DNA of 64,000 nt from Corallium rubrum. Its lineage: Eukaryota; Cnidaria; Anthozoa; Scleralcyonacea; Coralliidae. The stretch lies in contig OZ036012.1 of NCBI GenBank assembly GCA_964035015.1, positions 3,277,585 to 3,341,584 on the forward strand, given 5' to 3'. Position 1 is the stretch's first letter. The number at the start of each line of letters is the position of its first letter. The position numbers were made by a program, and so were the translations under genes. Of the stretch, positions 10,424-21,202 are shown piece by piece. The notes below the pieces were generated by a model. It saw only the letters and a list, made by a program, of their open reading frames with translations. It searched no databases and was not told where the DNA came from.

Positions 10424-10831
10424 ACCCCCGTTTACACGATGCCGGTACAATTTGAAAACGGAACAAAATCATGCCGTTTAGGCCTTGCGTTTGCATGATA
10501 CAGGCACAAAAATGACATGAAAACGGCACAAAATGACTAGACGGGTTCCTGAGGGCATGAAATGAAAACGGAACACTAACCGGTATATCGTGTAAACGCC
10601 CGTGCCGTAACAGTTTGATGACGGTAATCACGATATATACGACCACAGTATTCGGGTCAGCAGTATTCACAAAGTCTTCTCAATTCTCATTGGAAGAGAA
10701 TAGTCACCTGCTAATCCGTCATTATATTATACCGGCACCGTGTAAACGCAAGACTTTTTGGCCTGTATTTACACACCGGCATGATTTTGTTCCGTTTTCA
10801 AATTGTACCGGCATCGTGTAAACGTGGTCTT
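10424..10831. mobile_element. GTTTACACGATGCCGG MITE, copy 1
   Basis: The ends read GTTTACACGATGCCGGTACA and its inverse. At least four inner GTTTACACGAT-CCGG-like words in both orientations are present. Copies are at 21404-21807, 23412-23818 and 53968-54372. Copy 3 has TAA on both sides, suggesting a 3-bp target duplication as in PIF/Harbinger elements. Shared ORFs across copies reflect common descent; none is a transposase. Confidence 0.8.
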
Positions 10832-10984
10832 AGATTAGGTTTTTGACCAACAATAAGCATTTCCTTTTAAAAATACAAGAACTTATATAAATAACCTCAT
10901 TCCTAATTCTTGCTAGTACGAATAATTGTACATAATTAAATTGTGTATTTTTATAGATTATAATAGTATTATGTGTATGTAAAT

Positions 10985-11356
10985 AGTCAGCTCACTAATC
11001 TTGACGAGGTCTGGGCCGAGTTTATATGCGTTCACAAACTCGATTCTTAGGATTTCGTGGGCGATGATCTTCGGTATACGCAATGTCTACCGATCAGCGG
11101 CAGGCATTATTAAATTGTGCGCTACGCTACACCAGGTTGTCTTTCTTCCTCGAGGACTTTTCTTGGCAAGTTGGCATTGTTTGGCGTTGGAATATATTGA
11201 TTTATTAAAGAGAAGTGAGTGTGACGTCCATGTTGAGGAAAACGTCGCATGCTTAAGCTCTTTAATTGAAAATGCTTCGGACGATAACAAGTATTTTACT
11301 ACTAAATAGTAAATGGTAGCAACTCGCAGCACTTCACTTTTGATAAAAACTTCTAG
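10985..11356. repeat. Dispersed repeat X, copy 1
   Basis: Two blocks are shared with 52808-53215: one starting AGCTCACTAATCTTGACGAG and one running from GACGTCCATGTTGAGGAAAA to AAAACTTCTAGT. The segment between the blocks differs completely in the two copies. The minus strand of the first block can be read as an open frame (IAHEILRIEFVNAYKLG). Class unknown. Confidence 0.65.
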
Positions 11357-11430
11357 TATATTGTATAGGGCCTACATGAAAATTACTTCAATTGTAATTC
11401 TAGCTAACCTGCTTAAAATGCCAATGCAGT

Positions 11431-11830
11431 GAAAATTAAGTTTGTCTAGTTTGAAAGAACATTGAAAATGACAAAGTAACCCCTTTTGTAGAATTTCGTT
11501 TCCTTGCTTCATTCTTGAGATATTCAAGTTTGTTTGATATGCAAATGACCTACTTACGACATCACACTGCATAATGACTTTTTGAAAGAGCATCAATTTT
11601 AGGATGGTCCAAATATTTTACACACAACTACGCACGTTTAGTGACCAGTCATGGCTACATGCATGTACGTGAAAATTTTTAAGTACTTTCGATAAGTATT
11701 CCCAAAGAATATCATACTTTTCTAAAAAGTCATTATGCAGTGTGATGTCATAAGTAGGTCATTTACATATCAAACAAACCTGAATGTATCAAGAATGAAG
11801 CAAGGAAACGAAATTCTACAAAAGATGTTA
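11431..11830. mobile_element. Fold-back MITE F2
   Basis: The arms begin GAAAATTAAGTTTGTCTAG and contain GATATGCAAATGACCTACTT and the CATCACACTGCATAATGAC word, mirrored about 11640. Its ends resemble F1, F3 and F4 while the interior is mostly its own. Confidence 0.75.
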
Positions 11831-11868
11831 CGAGTCTAGGTTTCGGTCGTGTTACTGGTATTGTTATA

Positions 11869-12270
11869 TAGCTAGAGTTTCACTGGATACAACGATGACT
11901 GTCATTGGTTGGTTTGTGGTCACATGACCTTAGCTAAACTTCAATGTCTACCGAGCGGGCAATAATTGAGAACTTATTGCCTGCTCGGTCAATAAGTTTT
12001 CAATTGTTGACCGCTAGAACTTTGAACTCTTCACGGCATCCTATAAACAAAAGCTTGTTTGGTACGAAAAACAGAATATTTATAGATCTTCAAAGCATGT
12101 GTGAAGATTAACTGGAGAAATGTATTGCTGTTCTTTTGTTCTGAGACTCGTATTTGTTTGGTTGAAGTGAAATTACGGAGCCAGGCGAAATGTTTTGGTA
12201 AGTCTTAGCGTTTGTCTTTTGTGTACTTTCCCTTGATAAACGTCGAAATTATTCAGCGAAACTCAAGCTA
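11869..12270. mobile_element. MITE with TAGCTAGAGTTTCACTG ends, copy 2
   Basis: This is nearly identical to 1205-1612, but its right TIR is CAGCGAAACTCAAGCTA. The following element (12273-12609) has inserted directly at the right boundary. Confidence 0.8.
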
Positions 12271-12272
12271 TA

Positions 12273-12609
12273 CAGGGTGTATCAAAAAAAAGGCTACCCT
12301 TAGAAAATATAATTAACATTCTTTTCAAATAACCTATTGTATATTGACAGCCCTGGACACATACGCGTTGCTCTGTGGTCAGTTGAACCATTTTTAATCG
12401 AACTGATATGAATATAATTAACATTTTTATTTCAGTTATGCTTCCTTCATACGTTTAGAAGTTATCGTAATTTCCCAGGTGTATACGACCATTTGTTTTT
12501 TACGCATCCGTGACTTCAGAGGTGTCCAGGGCTGTCAATATACAATAGGTTATTTGAAAAGAATGTTAATTATATTTTCTAAGGGTAGCCTTTTTTTTGA
12601 TACACCCTG
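12273..12609. mobile_element. mariner-like MITE with about 86-bp TIRs
   Basis: CAGGGTGTATCAAAAAAAAG starts the left arm and its complement ends the right arm. The arms pair over about 86 bp, to CAGCCCTGGAC. TA flanks it at 12271-12272 and 12610-12611, as expected for Tc1/mariner target duplication. The near-identity of the arms suggests a young insertion. Confidence 0.85.
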
Positions 12610-12618
12610 TATAACAAA

Positions 12619-12742
12619 ACACTTAATGTCTGATCCCTCGGGAAACTGTTAGTTTTGTTTTCCGTCTCGTCTCGGGAAATATCAAGACTCTCGGGAAAAC
12701 AAAACTAACTGTTTCCCGAGGGAGCAGACATATATTAAGTGT
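12619..12742. mobile_element. Short palindromic MITE (ACACTTAATGTCTG ends), copy 2
   Basis: It has the same ends and CCCTCGGGAAA inverted core as 1622-1752, with a shortened centre (CCGTCTCGTCTCGGG) and a TATA insertion in the right end. Confidence 0.75.
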
Positions 12743-13256
12743 ATATTGTTTTTTTGGGGTCGCGATATTGCCCCAGCAGGCTTTGCGAAACCGAGATTTC
12801 ACTTTCATGGCGAGTTGTCTCTTGAACGAAGTTTTTCTTGCCATTTTATCGATGTTTTTGAATATTTCCACGACATTTCTTGGCACACTACCTCGCAGTT
12901 GTCTCAAACAAAGATGTCAGAGTAGTCGGACTGTCAGTGAATCAAGGTGTATTAAAAATAATTGGAAACTTTAAACTGAAGGAGTGAAGGACGTCAGAGA
13001 ACAGTCATGTTTAATAATTGCGAAACCGAGGTTTGGCCGAGTTGTCTCCGGATGATCAGTGGTTGTCTCTTTTTGAATATTTGCAATACATTTCACTGTT
13101 TCTCAGTTGTTTACTTGTTTGAATAGCTTTGCAAGTGACCGAGTTATAGTTGATCAGTAATGCGGCTGACAATTGGCTTCAATTCATCATAAACATGCTT
13201 AATGTCTAGATATCGCGTGTCGTATTACATTTGAGCCCGAGTGAACGCCTGAGCAG

Positions 13257-13677
13257 CTTAAATGAAAGAACTCTCAAAACGACAAACTAACATCTTTTGC
13301 AGATCTTCATTTCCGTACCTCGTTGAGATATTTCAATTTTTTTTTTGATATGCAAATTAAACACTTTGACGTCACACGCGTGTATAATGAGTTATCAGAG
13401 AAGGTTCGGTATCTTTGCTATTATCAAACGAAATCAATTAAAAATCTGTATGTCTAATGCTGTATGCGAAATAGACGCACAGGATCGGCTTCGAAGTGAT
13501 TTCGTTTGATAATAGCAAAGATATAGAACTTTCTCCGATATATACATCATTATACACGTGTGATGTCAAAGTGTTTAATTTGCATATCAAAGAAACTGAA
13601 ATATCTCAACACGAAGCACGGAAACGAAGATCTGCAAAAGATGTTACGTTGTAGTTTTGAGAGTTCTTTCATTTAAG
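13257..13677. mobile_element. Fold-back MITE F3
   Basis: The arms start AAATGAAAGAACTCTCAAAA and mirror at the right end (GAGAGTTCTTTCATTT). Inner paired words include GATCTTCATTTCCG, GATATGCAAATTAAACACTT and ATTTCGTTTGATAATAGC. It is non-coding. Confidence 0.8.
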
Positions 13678-13954
13678 ACAATAATAATTTTCGCTTCATA
13701 TAGCACTTTAAATAAAGTGTTATTTTTACTTTTCCTCTGTTGACACCAAATTTGTAAGAACCTTTAATTCCAGACTGATTTGAAAAAAAATGGCAGTTCT
13801 TAGGCTATACACGCACCGCTGTTTTTTTACTGCCTTCGCTACATGCCTGTTGTGAATACACACTGTTGACAAAGTGCGAGTGTTTTGTAATAGTAATAAA
13901 TAGTATAATCCGCTCGCCAAATGTCTGCTCTTAAGCAGGGGTTTATTGCATATA

Positions 13955-14651
13955 TAATTACTGACCCGCGTCAAATTCCATTGTTCTCTGTCTGCATTAT
14001 ATCAACGATTTCAGGCTGTTTTAGGAAAACGGCGACGGTCCTTTTTGGTAGCGGGGAAATTATCAGGGGTAATTATAAACGTACTAAACTGGCACACTGC
14101 AATATTAAAAATATTGCAGCCAGCACACTGCAATATTAAAAATATTGCTGCTAGCACACTGCAATATTAAAAATATTGCACCCAGCAGTAAAAAAACAAG
14201 CTAAAAACAGTCTTCCTCATAATTATTAGATGAATTTACAAGCTTACTCTTGATTTTACCAATATAAAAAATTATGCGATTGTACACAACAAAACAAGAA
14301 CACAATTCCATAAACAGGACATATTTTATATTATAAATAATTACACAACATCTGCACTAAATAACATCATATCGGCAGTCACCATTTTTAAAGCATTCAT
14401 TTATACGACACAACGATCTTAGTGCAGCCTGTATTAATTACAAGCGATTGATCACAACATATCAATAACAATCAAACAAAACAAAACACGCAAATTCTAT
14501 AACTAATCTAAAATTCTGACAGTGATATTCAAAAACTTTCCTATTGAAATTGTAAACAATATATCCTGTTCATTGTTTGGGAATGGGGTGCCTGAAATCG
14601 TTGATATAATGCAGACAGAGAACAATGGAATTTGACGTGGGTCAGTAATTA
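13955..14651. repeat. Inverted repeat enclosing a 33-bp tandem triplet
   Basis: The left arm (about 13955-14013, CTGACCCGCGTCAAATTCCA) and right arm (about 14590-14651) are inverted. Inside, three direct copies of GCACACTGCAATATTAAAAA at 33-bp spacing occupy about 14095-14180. The rest is AT-rich. Confidence 0.7.
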
Positions 14652-14653
14652 TA

Positions 14654-14770
14654 ATAGATAATTACTTCGGCCAAACGGCATTATTGAATATATTGCAGCC
14701 AGCTTCGGGCTACGCCCTCAGCTAGCTGCAATATATTCAATAATGCCGTTGGCCTCAGTAATTATCTATT
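14654..14770. repeat. Palindrome with GC-rich centre
   Basis: TAATTACTTCGGCC, ACGGCATTATTGAATATATT and TGCAG are mirrored across AGCTTCGGGCTACGCCCTCA. It directly follows the right arm of the preceding inverted repeat. Confidence 0.75.
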
Positions 14771-14875
14771 AAATAAATCAACGTTTACAAGATGCTATAC
14801 GATCAAATTCTAAATATCTATACGCCTTTCGCAACAGGTCTTTCTGAATTCTCGAGAGATGCTTTTCCTTCAGTC

Positions 14876-15480
14876 CTTTATTTTATTTTATTTTATTTTA
14901 TTAGCTTTGCCAGATAAAAAATGTTTGTGTACAGATAACATAGAAAAGTTACTTAGAAACGATAGCAGGGGATCCGCAACAGCGATTAGCCAATTACAGC
15001 GGGCCCGAGATATAAGTTAATGTATAAAGCTATATAACTATATACAAAGTATAACTAAATATAATTTACAGATACAGATACTAACAACAGCAAGAAATTG
15101 GACAGCTAAGACTACGGACAGAATTACATTTTAGACATATAGTTTTAAACGTACGTGGATTTTCACAGTTGTAACTATAGTTTTCAATGATGCAAAATAA
15201 TAATTTAGCATAACAGATTTAAATGAGTTTAGACTATCCCTACTAAGGTTCAGTTCATTTGCAAGAGCGTTCCAAATTCGACAAGTTCTGATAAAAAAGG
15301 ATCTCTGGTAGGTGGTAGTTTTACATTTACGGGTAACAAATTTGACTACATTACCACTAGATGATCTAGTGGTTCTGTGAGTAAGCGTAACAGGAAGAAC
15401 AGAGGACTTAAGATTAACTAAACCATTGTTGTTTTCTGTCGACGCTTCTGGCTATTTCTTTTATAATTTAGTCGTCTACA
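14876..15480 (-). mobile_element. LINE 3' end relic (reverse-transcriptase ORF C-terminus)
   Basis: On the minus strand the reading includes RSFFIRTCRIWNALANELNL, then SFKSVMLNYYF and, after a frameshift near 15200, CENPRTFKTICLKCNSVRSL. This matches the C-terminal pattern of non-LTR retrotransposon ORF2 in the CR1/L2/Jockey range (WN-LP-like motif, terminal CxxC). The 3' tail is an ATAAA-type microsatellite at 14876-14905. It is 5'-truncated and frameshifted, so dead. Confidence 0.75.
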
Positions 15481-15715
15481 ATTATCAATATTTCTTTTAA
15501 GTTGTCTTCAATTCCTACATGTCAACTATCTTTCGTTTATTCTAGATTTCGTCTTGGTCAAAGCTAGACATGGAGCTCAACAGCACCAGATCCATACGAT
15601 TTGATGTCAGTTCCCGTTATATATATATACGACGTAAGTTTTACAATAGTTTTTTTGTCGAATATGATAAACAAGTGTATATATAAAGTTTTTTCGTATG
15701 TTTTTGCTGTAAAAG

Positions 15716-15800
15716 CTGTCGTAAGTTAAACTCAGAGAAAAACTCTGAGCTCCAGACGGGACTCGAACCCACAACCTTCCGAATGCCAGCCGGACACTCA
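15716..15800 (-). repeat. tRNA-derived SINE head
   Basis: The minus strand reads CCGGCTGGCATTCGGAAGG followed by GGTTCGAGTCC, an exact pol III B box. The 7-nt loop CTGGCAT would place a GGC anticodon. The A-box side is lost and the 3' part runs into GTTTTTCTCTGAG, shared with 7752-7838. It is not an intact tRNA. Confidence 0.6.
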
Positions 15801-15809
15801 TACCTTTGT

Positions 15810-15950
15810 TGTTGGCTCACGTCATTTATAAACTAAGCAACTGATCAATGCAACTGAGCCAACAACTTGTTGTCATTGCTCTGATGAAGGCCTGAGTCAA
15901 CAGGCCGAAAGCTTAGCAAAGAAATATTTTACGTGATAAAGAAACAAATG
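15810..15950 (+). ncRNA. Hammerhead-like ribozyme core at a Penelope-type terminus
   Basis: CTGATGA at 15881-15887, a perfect 6-bp stem II (GGCCTG/CAGGCC, loop AGTCAA) and GAAA at 15907-15910 match the hammerhead core. Upstream, TTGTTGGCTCA and TGAGCCAACAA form a hairpin; CTAAGC near 15832 could pair with GCTTAG after the GAAA. The flank GAAATATTTTACGTG recurs beside the GIY-YIG relic at 44934-45116 and at the start of both 4-kb repeat units. Penelope-like elements are known to carry hammerheads in their terminal repeats. No exact UH cleavage triplet was placed. Confidence 0.55.
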
Positions 15951-16405
15951 ACTGATCTGGTGTTTCCACAAAACTTGTTTATATTACATTATCGCCATGA
16001 AAACTTTCAAAGAATTAATAGCAATATGTTTCTAAGAATGGATACTTAATTAGCCAAATAAATGTGAAATAATTTAATAAGCGAGTATAGTTTGAAGTTT
16101 TTAGTTGTACCACTAGCATGAACATTTTATTAACTTGAAATAGTTAGGCCTAAGTCAAACGTCGCTCTTCTCGTGCGCTGAACCTAATGCAAATCAGCAT
16201 AAACAAAGGATTTAGCTCATTTTCATTAGGTTTGGCGCATATAGTTAAAAAAGATTAGTATAAAAAATACACAGGTGATTATAGAAAATCGCACGCGCTG
16301 ATTGGTCGAGCTATACTTCGGATTAATTCTTGATAATTACCTACAGCGTTAACAATTTTAAAGAAAATGTTGTTCCTAAAAGTACGAAAATTGTATTTAT
16401 ACTAA

Positions 16406-16511
16406 AACAATTATTCACCTCAGGCTCAGTGAATATCGGTGAATAATAACCTCGACTTCGTCTCGGTTATTATTCACCGATATTCACCTCGCCTTCGGCG
16501 AATAATTGTTA
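16406..16511. repeat. Palindrome with CTTCG centre
   Basis: ACAATTATTCACCTC, TGAATATCGGTGAATAATAA and CCTCGAC are mirrored around CTTCGTCTCGG and GCCTTCGGCGAATAATTGTT. It is a compact fold-back of about 105 bp. Confidence 0.8.
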
Positions 16512-16513
16512 AG

Positions 16514-16990
16514 CAGAGTGTTGTGTAGGCAATGTTTTGGATAGAGCAAAGTGAAAAGATGGTAAACTGCTGAGAATAGTTTTGATAACGAAATACTGAC
16601 GTTTCAAGCAGAGTCCTTCATCAGAGTAAAAAGTAGAGTGCTGTGTAGGCAGTGTTTTAGATAGAGCAAAGTGAAAAGATGGTAAACTGCTGAGAATAGT
16701 TTTGATAACGAAATACTGACGTTTCAAGCAGAGTCCTTCATCAGAGTAAAAAGTAGAGTGCTGTGTAGGCAGTGTTTTAGATAGAGCAAAGTGAAAAGAT
16801 GGTAAACTGCTGAGAATAGTTTTGATAACGAAATACTGACGTTTCAAGCAGAGTCCTTCATCAGAGTAAAAAGTAGAGTGCTGTGTAGGCAGTGTTTTAG
16901 ATAGAGCAAAGTGAAAAGATGGTAAACTGCTGAGAATAGTTTTGATAACGAAATACTGACGTTTCAAGCGGAGCTCTTCATTGGAGTGAG
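16514..16990 (-). repeat. 120-bp tandem array, hammerhead-like family 2
   Basis: Four head-to-tail units are exactly 120 bp apart (starts near 16514, 16634, 16754, 16874) and almost identical. On the minus strand the first three carry CTGATGA, AGG/CTT stem II, GAAACG, a TCAGTATTT loop and CGTT, the order of a hammerhead with a 3-bp stem III and a GUU cleavage triplet. Cores lie at about 16585-16624, 16705-16744 and 16825-16864. The fourth core is decayed. The continuous 152-residue ORF is only a by-product of a period divisible by three. Confidence 0.75.
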
Positions 16991-17813
16991 TTGTGATGTA
17001 GGGGTCCGCGCTTGAAACGTCAGTATTTCGTTATTAAAATTATTCTCGGCTGTTTTCACTTTCAGTACTCTATCTAAAAAGAGTGGCTCTTTGCATATAC
17101 CAGCTGTTGTGTCAACAGAGGCCGTAAGACACTATATGTGCTGTGTACATATGCAATAATATCAACTAAGCCAAACAAAGCTGAAATGTATACTACATAA
17201 AAAGATACTATAAATGATCTAGAAGACTAGTATGACCACACTTACCTTATCAAAGCCAAGCTTGTCGATTTGCTTAAAAGCCAACGACGGTAAAAGGTGT
17301 CAAACACAACAATTAATATATAATTGTATACGCACGTAATCACTGCATGCATGTAAGGTATCTAATGCATGCATACTAAAAGTAAACATTATCTCTAGCT
17401 TAAAGAACAGACAAAGCTGCTAGTTTATCTGTCGTGTTGTCTTTCGTAAGACTCGGTCTTACTTCATTGCACTTTTATTTATTTATTATTAGCTTTTGAG
17501 TTCTACTTTCTGTCAAAAACATACCGTTTTGAAAATGCTTGTCAATAGCTAAATCAGTAAACATATTAATTGATTTCACGATTTTCTAAACTGCATTTCA
17601 TGTTAGGGTTATTGTGTAGCTCTGTGGGACATGAATTGCATTGAGGACTATAGGAAATGGTAAATAAATCAATGTATTGACACATTGGTTCTTTAAGACC
17701 TGTAGGTAGTTTCTCACTCTTACGCCACAGGACGAAATTATAAAATTATGTAAACCTATAAGAGTCTTTAAATCGCTTTACTAGTAAAGTTAAACAATTA
17801 ACTTTAATATATA
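16991..17813. other. No gene recognised
   Basis: An inverted family-2 fragment (CTTGAAACGTCAGTATTTCG near 17008) is followed by AT-rich DNA. A good minus-strand donor (AAG/GTAAGTG near 17247) has only a short open frame before it and no partner exon, so no gene is called. Confidence 0.45.
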
Positions 17814-17940
17814 TACACAGTAAATTTTACGGAGTCGATTCAACCCCAATTGGTATCATTCTGTTACTGTTTGCACTCCAAACGATGACAGAATGACACT
17901 AAATGGAGTTGAATCTATACTCTGTAGAATTTACTGTGTA
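17814..17940. mobile_element. Short MITE with TACACAGTAAATTTTAC ends
   Basis: TACACAGTAAATTTTACGGA is mirrored by TCTGTAGAATTTACTGTGTA. Inner ATTCTGTTACTG and CATTCTGTCATCG-type words are also inverted. It is about 127 bp and non-coding. Confidence 0.75.
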
Positions 17941-17944
17941 TTTA

Positions 17945-20012
17945 AGGGTATTTCACTCCTTAAATACACTGTCACTCCTTTGAAGCCTGACGACGAGTCT
18001 TTAATATTTTATTCAGGCTAACGCCAGACGATTTTATTCAGCACAGAGAGAGGTCCAGGCCTCAAAGTGTTAAAACCTATCTCTTTAACACTTTGAAGTC
18101 TGAAGACGAGTCTTTATAGTATTTTATTCTGGCTAACACCAGACGATTTTATTCAGCACAGAGAGAGGTCCAGGCCTCAAAGTGTTAAAACCTATCTCTT
18201 TAACACTTTGAAACCTGACGACGAGTCTTTAGTATTTTATTCTGGCTAACGCCAGACGATTTTATTCAGCACAGAGAGAGGTGCAGGCCTCAAAGTGTTA
18301 AAACCTATCTCTTTAACACTTTGAAGCCTGAAGACGAGTCTTTAGTATTTTATTCTGGCTAACACCAGACGATTTTATTCAGCACAAGGAGAGGTCCAGG
18401 CCTCAAAGTGTTAAAACCTATCTCTTTAACACTTTGAAACCTGACGACGAGTCTTTAGTATTTTATTCTGGCTAACGCCAGACGATTTTATTCAGCACAG
18501 AGAGAGGTGCAGGCCTCAAAGTGTTAAAACCTATCTCTTTAACACTTTGAAGCCTGAAGACGAGTCTTTAGTATTTTATTCTGGCTAACGCCAGACGATT
18601 TTATTCAGCACAAGGAGAGGTCCAGGCCTCAAAGTGTTAAAACCTATCTCTTAACACTTTGAAGCCTGAAGACGAGTCTTTAGTATTTTATTCTGGCTAA
18701 CACCAGACGATTTTATTCAACACAGGGAGAGGTCCAGGCCTCAAAGTATTAAAACCTATCTCTTTAACACTTTGAAGTCTGAAGACGAGTCTTTAGTATT
18801 TTATTCTGGCTAACGCCAGAGTATTTTATTCTGGCTAACGCCAGACGATTTTATTCAACACAGGGAGAGGTCCAGGCCTCAATGTGTTAAAACCTATCTC
18901 TTAACACTTTGAAGCCTGAAGACGAGTCTTTAGTATTTTGTTCTGGCTAACCAGCATATCCTCTCATTTCGAAATGATGATTATCGTCATTTGTGAGATG
19001 TCGTTGAATTAACAATAATCATCATTTTAAAAAAAGAATTCCCTGCCCCCAAACCCCCAACCCTAACCCCACCTCTAAACCTGACCCTAACCCTAACCAC
19101 AACCCCCCTGACAACCCTAACCCTAACCACAACCCCCCGTTGGACCTAACCCTAACCACAACCCTCCGGAAAAAAGAGTCCCGCCTCTCAGACCCCGACC
19201 ACAACACCCCTAATGGTTCTTTTGTTATATGCAATTTAGTTTAACATCCCGCATGTGGGACAGAATCTCACTTGAGTATCATGATAATCATCATATTCGA
19301 CTTTGTGAAGAAATGACGATAATCATCATTTCGAAGTGAGAGGACATGTTGGGCTAACACCAGACGATTTTATTCAACACAGGGAGAGGTCCAGGCCTCA
19401 AAGTGTTAAAACCTATCTCTTTAATGGTTCAATAAATTTCCTTAAATGGTTCGTTAAGTGCCTTTAAGTTAACTCTTAAATTGTTCACTAAATGGTTCCT
19501 AAATTAAACGTTAATGAACGATCTTTAATACAGATATTTCTATTGGCACTAAGTTGTCTGTTTTAAGCTGGTTCCTTAATATTTTTACTTGTTGTGATTG
19601 TTGTTGAAAAAAGTTCGTATTTAATTATAAAATAGATTGCATTTTTCTCGTGTGCGTAGCATTGATAGCTAGAGACCTTTAGATCCACGTTTACGTCAAA
19701 CTGCCAACTCCAGTTTGCGGTTTGCCGTTTGATGTTAAGTTGAGACAATTGAGAGATTTAGTTTGACGTTCGATCCTTTTACGGCTAACGTCCAACCGCT
19801 ATACTCGACACTTAAGGTGACACGTTCGCGGTTTTCAGGTACACGTTTTTGACGGCAAAAGGTCTGTTTTCACGTAAGTCAATTGCGTCTAATTCTCTAT
19901 TTGGAGTTTGTATTATTTCACGTATAAATGTATACAACGAGGTATACAATTTCAGTATTTTTCTTTGATTTCCTATGAATGTTAAGAGCAAGCAGCAAAG
20001 ATTTTTGCCTTC
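17945..20012. repeat. Satellite-plus-spacer block, copy 1
   Basis: It begins TTTCACTCCTTAAATACACT, continues as about nine monomers of roughly 118 bp to 18950, is interrupted by the element at 18951-19351, resumes with a partial monomer, and ends in a unique-looking 590-bp spacer (from about 19422). The whole layout is repeated from 20013. Each monomer contains TTCTGGCTAACGCCAGACGA and inverted AAAGTGTTAAA / TTTAACACTTT words. Confidence 0.85.
18951..19351. mobile_element. TIR element carrying telomere-like repeats
   Basis: CCTCTCATTTCGAAATGATG at the left and CATCATTTCGAAGTGAGAGG at the right are TIRs; inner TGATTATCGTCA words are also mirrored. Between them, about 19060-19165 holds degenerate CCCTAA repeats (runs such as ACCCTAACCCTAACCAC). 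It inserted within the satellite array. Confidence 0.7.
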
Positions 20013-21202
20013 TTATTTCACTCCTTAAATACACTGTCACTCCTTTGAAGCCTGACGACGAGTCTTTAGTCTTTATTCTGGCTAACGCCAGACGATTTTA
20101 TTCAGCACAGGGAGAGGTCCAGGCCTCAAAGTGTTAAAACCTATCTCTTTAACACTTTGAAGCCTGAAGACGAGTCTTTAGTCTTTATTCTGGCTAACGC
20201 CAGACGATTTTATTCAGCACAGGGAGAGGTCCAGGCCTCAAAGTGTTAAAACCTATCTCTTTAACACTTTGAAGCCTGAAGACGAGTCTTTAGTCTTTAT
20301 TCTGGCTAACGCCAGACGATTTTATTCAGCACAGGGAGAGGTCCAGGCCTGAAAGTGTAAAAACTTATCTCTTTAACACTTTGAAGCCTGAAGACGAGTC
20401 TTTAGTATTTTATTCTGGCTAACGCCAGAGTATTTTATTCTGGCTAACGCCAGACGATTTTATTCAGCACAGGGAGAGGTCCAGGCCTCAAAGTGTTAAA
20501 ACCTATCTCTTTAACACTTTGACGTCTGACGACGAGTCTTTAGTACTTTATTCTGGCTAACGCCAGACGATTTTATTCAGCACAGGGAGAGGTCCAGGTC
20601 TCAAAGTGTTAATGGTTCAATAAATTTCCTTAAATGGTTCGTTAAGTGCCTTTAAGTTAACTCTTAAATGTACACTAAATGGTTCCTAAATGAAACTTTA
20701 ATGAACGACCTTTAATACAGATATTTCTATTGGCACTAAGTTGTCTGTTTTAAGCTGGCTCCTTAATATTTTTACTTATTGTGACTGTTGTTGAAAAAAG
20801 TTCGTATTTAATTATAAAATAGATTGCATTTTTCTCGTGTGCGTATAGTATTAATAGCTAGAGACCTTTAGATCCACGTTTACGTCAAACTGCCAACCCA
20901 GTTTGCGGTTTGCCGTTTGATGTTACGTTGAGACAATTGAGAGATTTAGTTTGACGTTCGATCCTTTTACGGTTAACGTCCAACCGCTATATACTCGACG
21001 TTTAAGGTGATACGTTCGCGGTTTTCAGGTACACGTTTTCGACGGCAAAAGGTCTGTTTTCACGTAAGTCAATTGCGTCTAATTCTCTTTGGAGTTTGCA
21101 TTATTTAACGTATAAATGCTTCTGGTATGCAATTTCAGTATTTTCCTTTGATTTGCTATGAATGTTAAGAGCAAGCAGCAAAGATTTTTGCCTTCTTCGT
21201 TG
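20013..21202. repeat. Satellite-plus-spacer block, copy 2
   Basis: It has the same start as 17945, only about five monomers, then the same 590-bp spacer (20609-21202) with scattered substitutions and small indels. It directly abuts copy 1, so this is a tandem duplication followed by array-length divergence. Confidence 0.85.

Noticed and set aside
16509-16967. 152-residue repetitive ORF
   Set aside because: It reads through a 120-bp tandem repeat whose period is divisible by three; no start or codon evidence for a protein.
17245-17330. Minus-strand exon candidate ending AAG/GTAAGTG
   Set aside because: Only about 18 open codons before a stop, no acceptor and no partner exon.
17945-20608. CRISPR array
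   Set aside because: Repeats are 118-bp satellite monomers with no unique spacers, in an animal genome.
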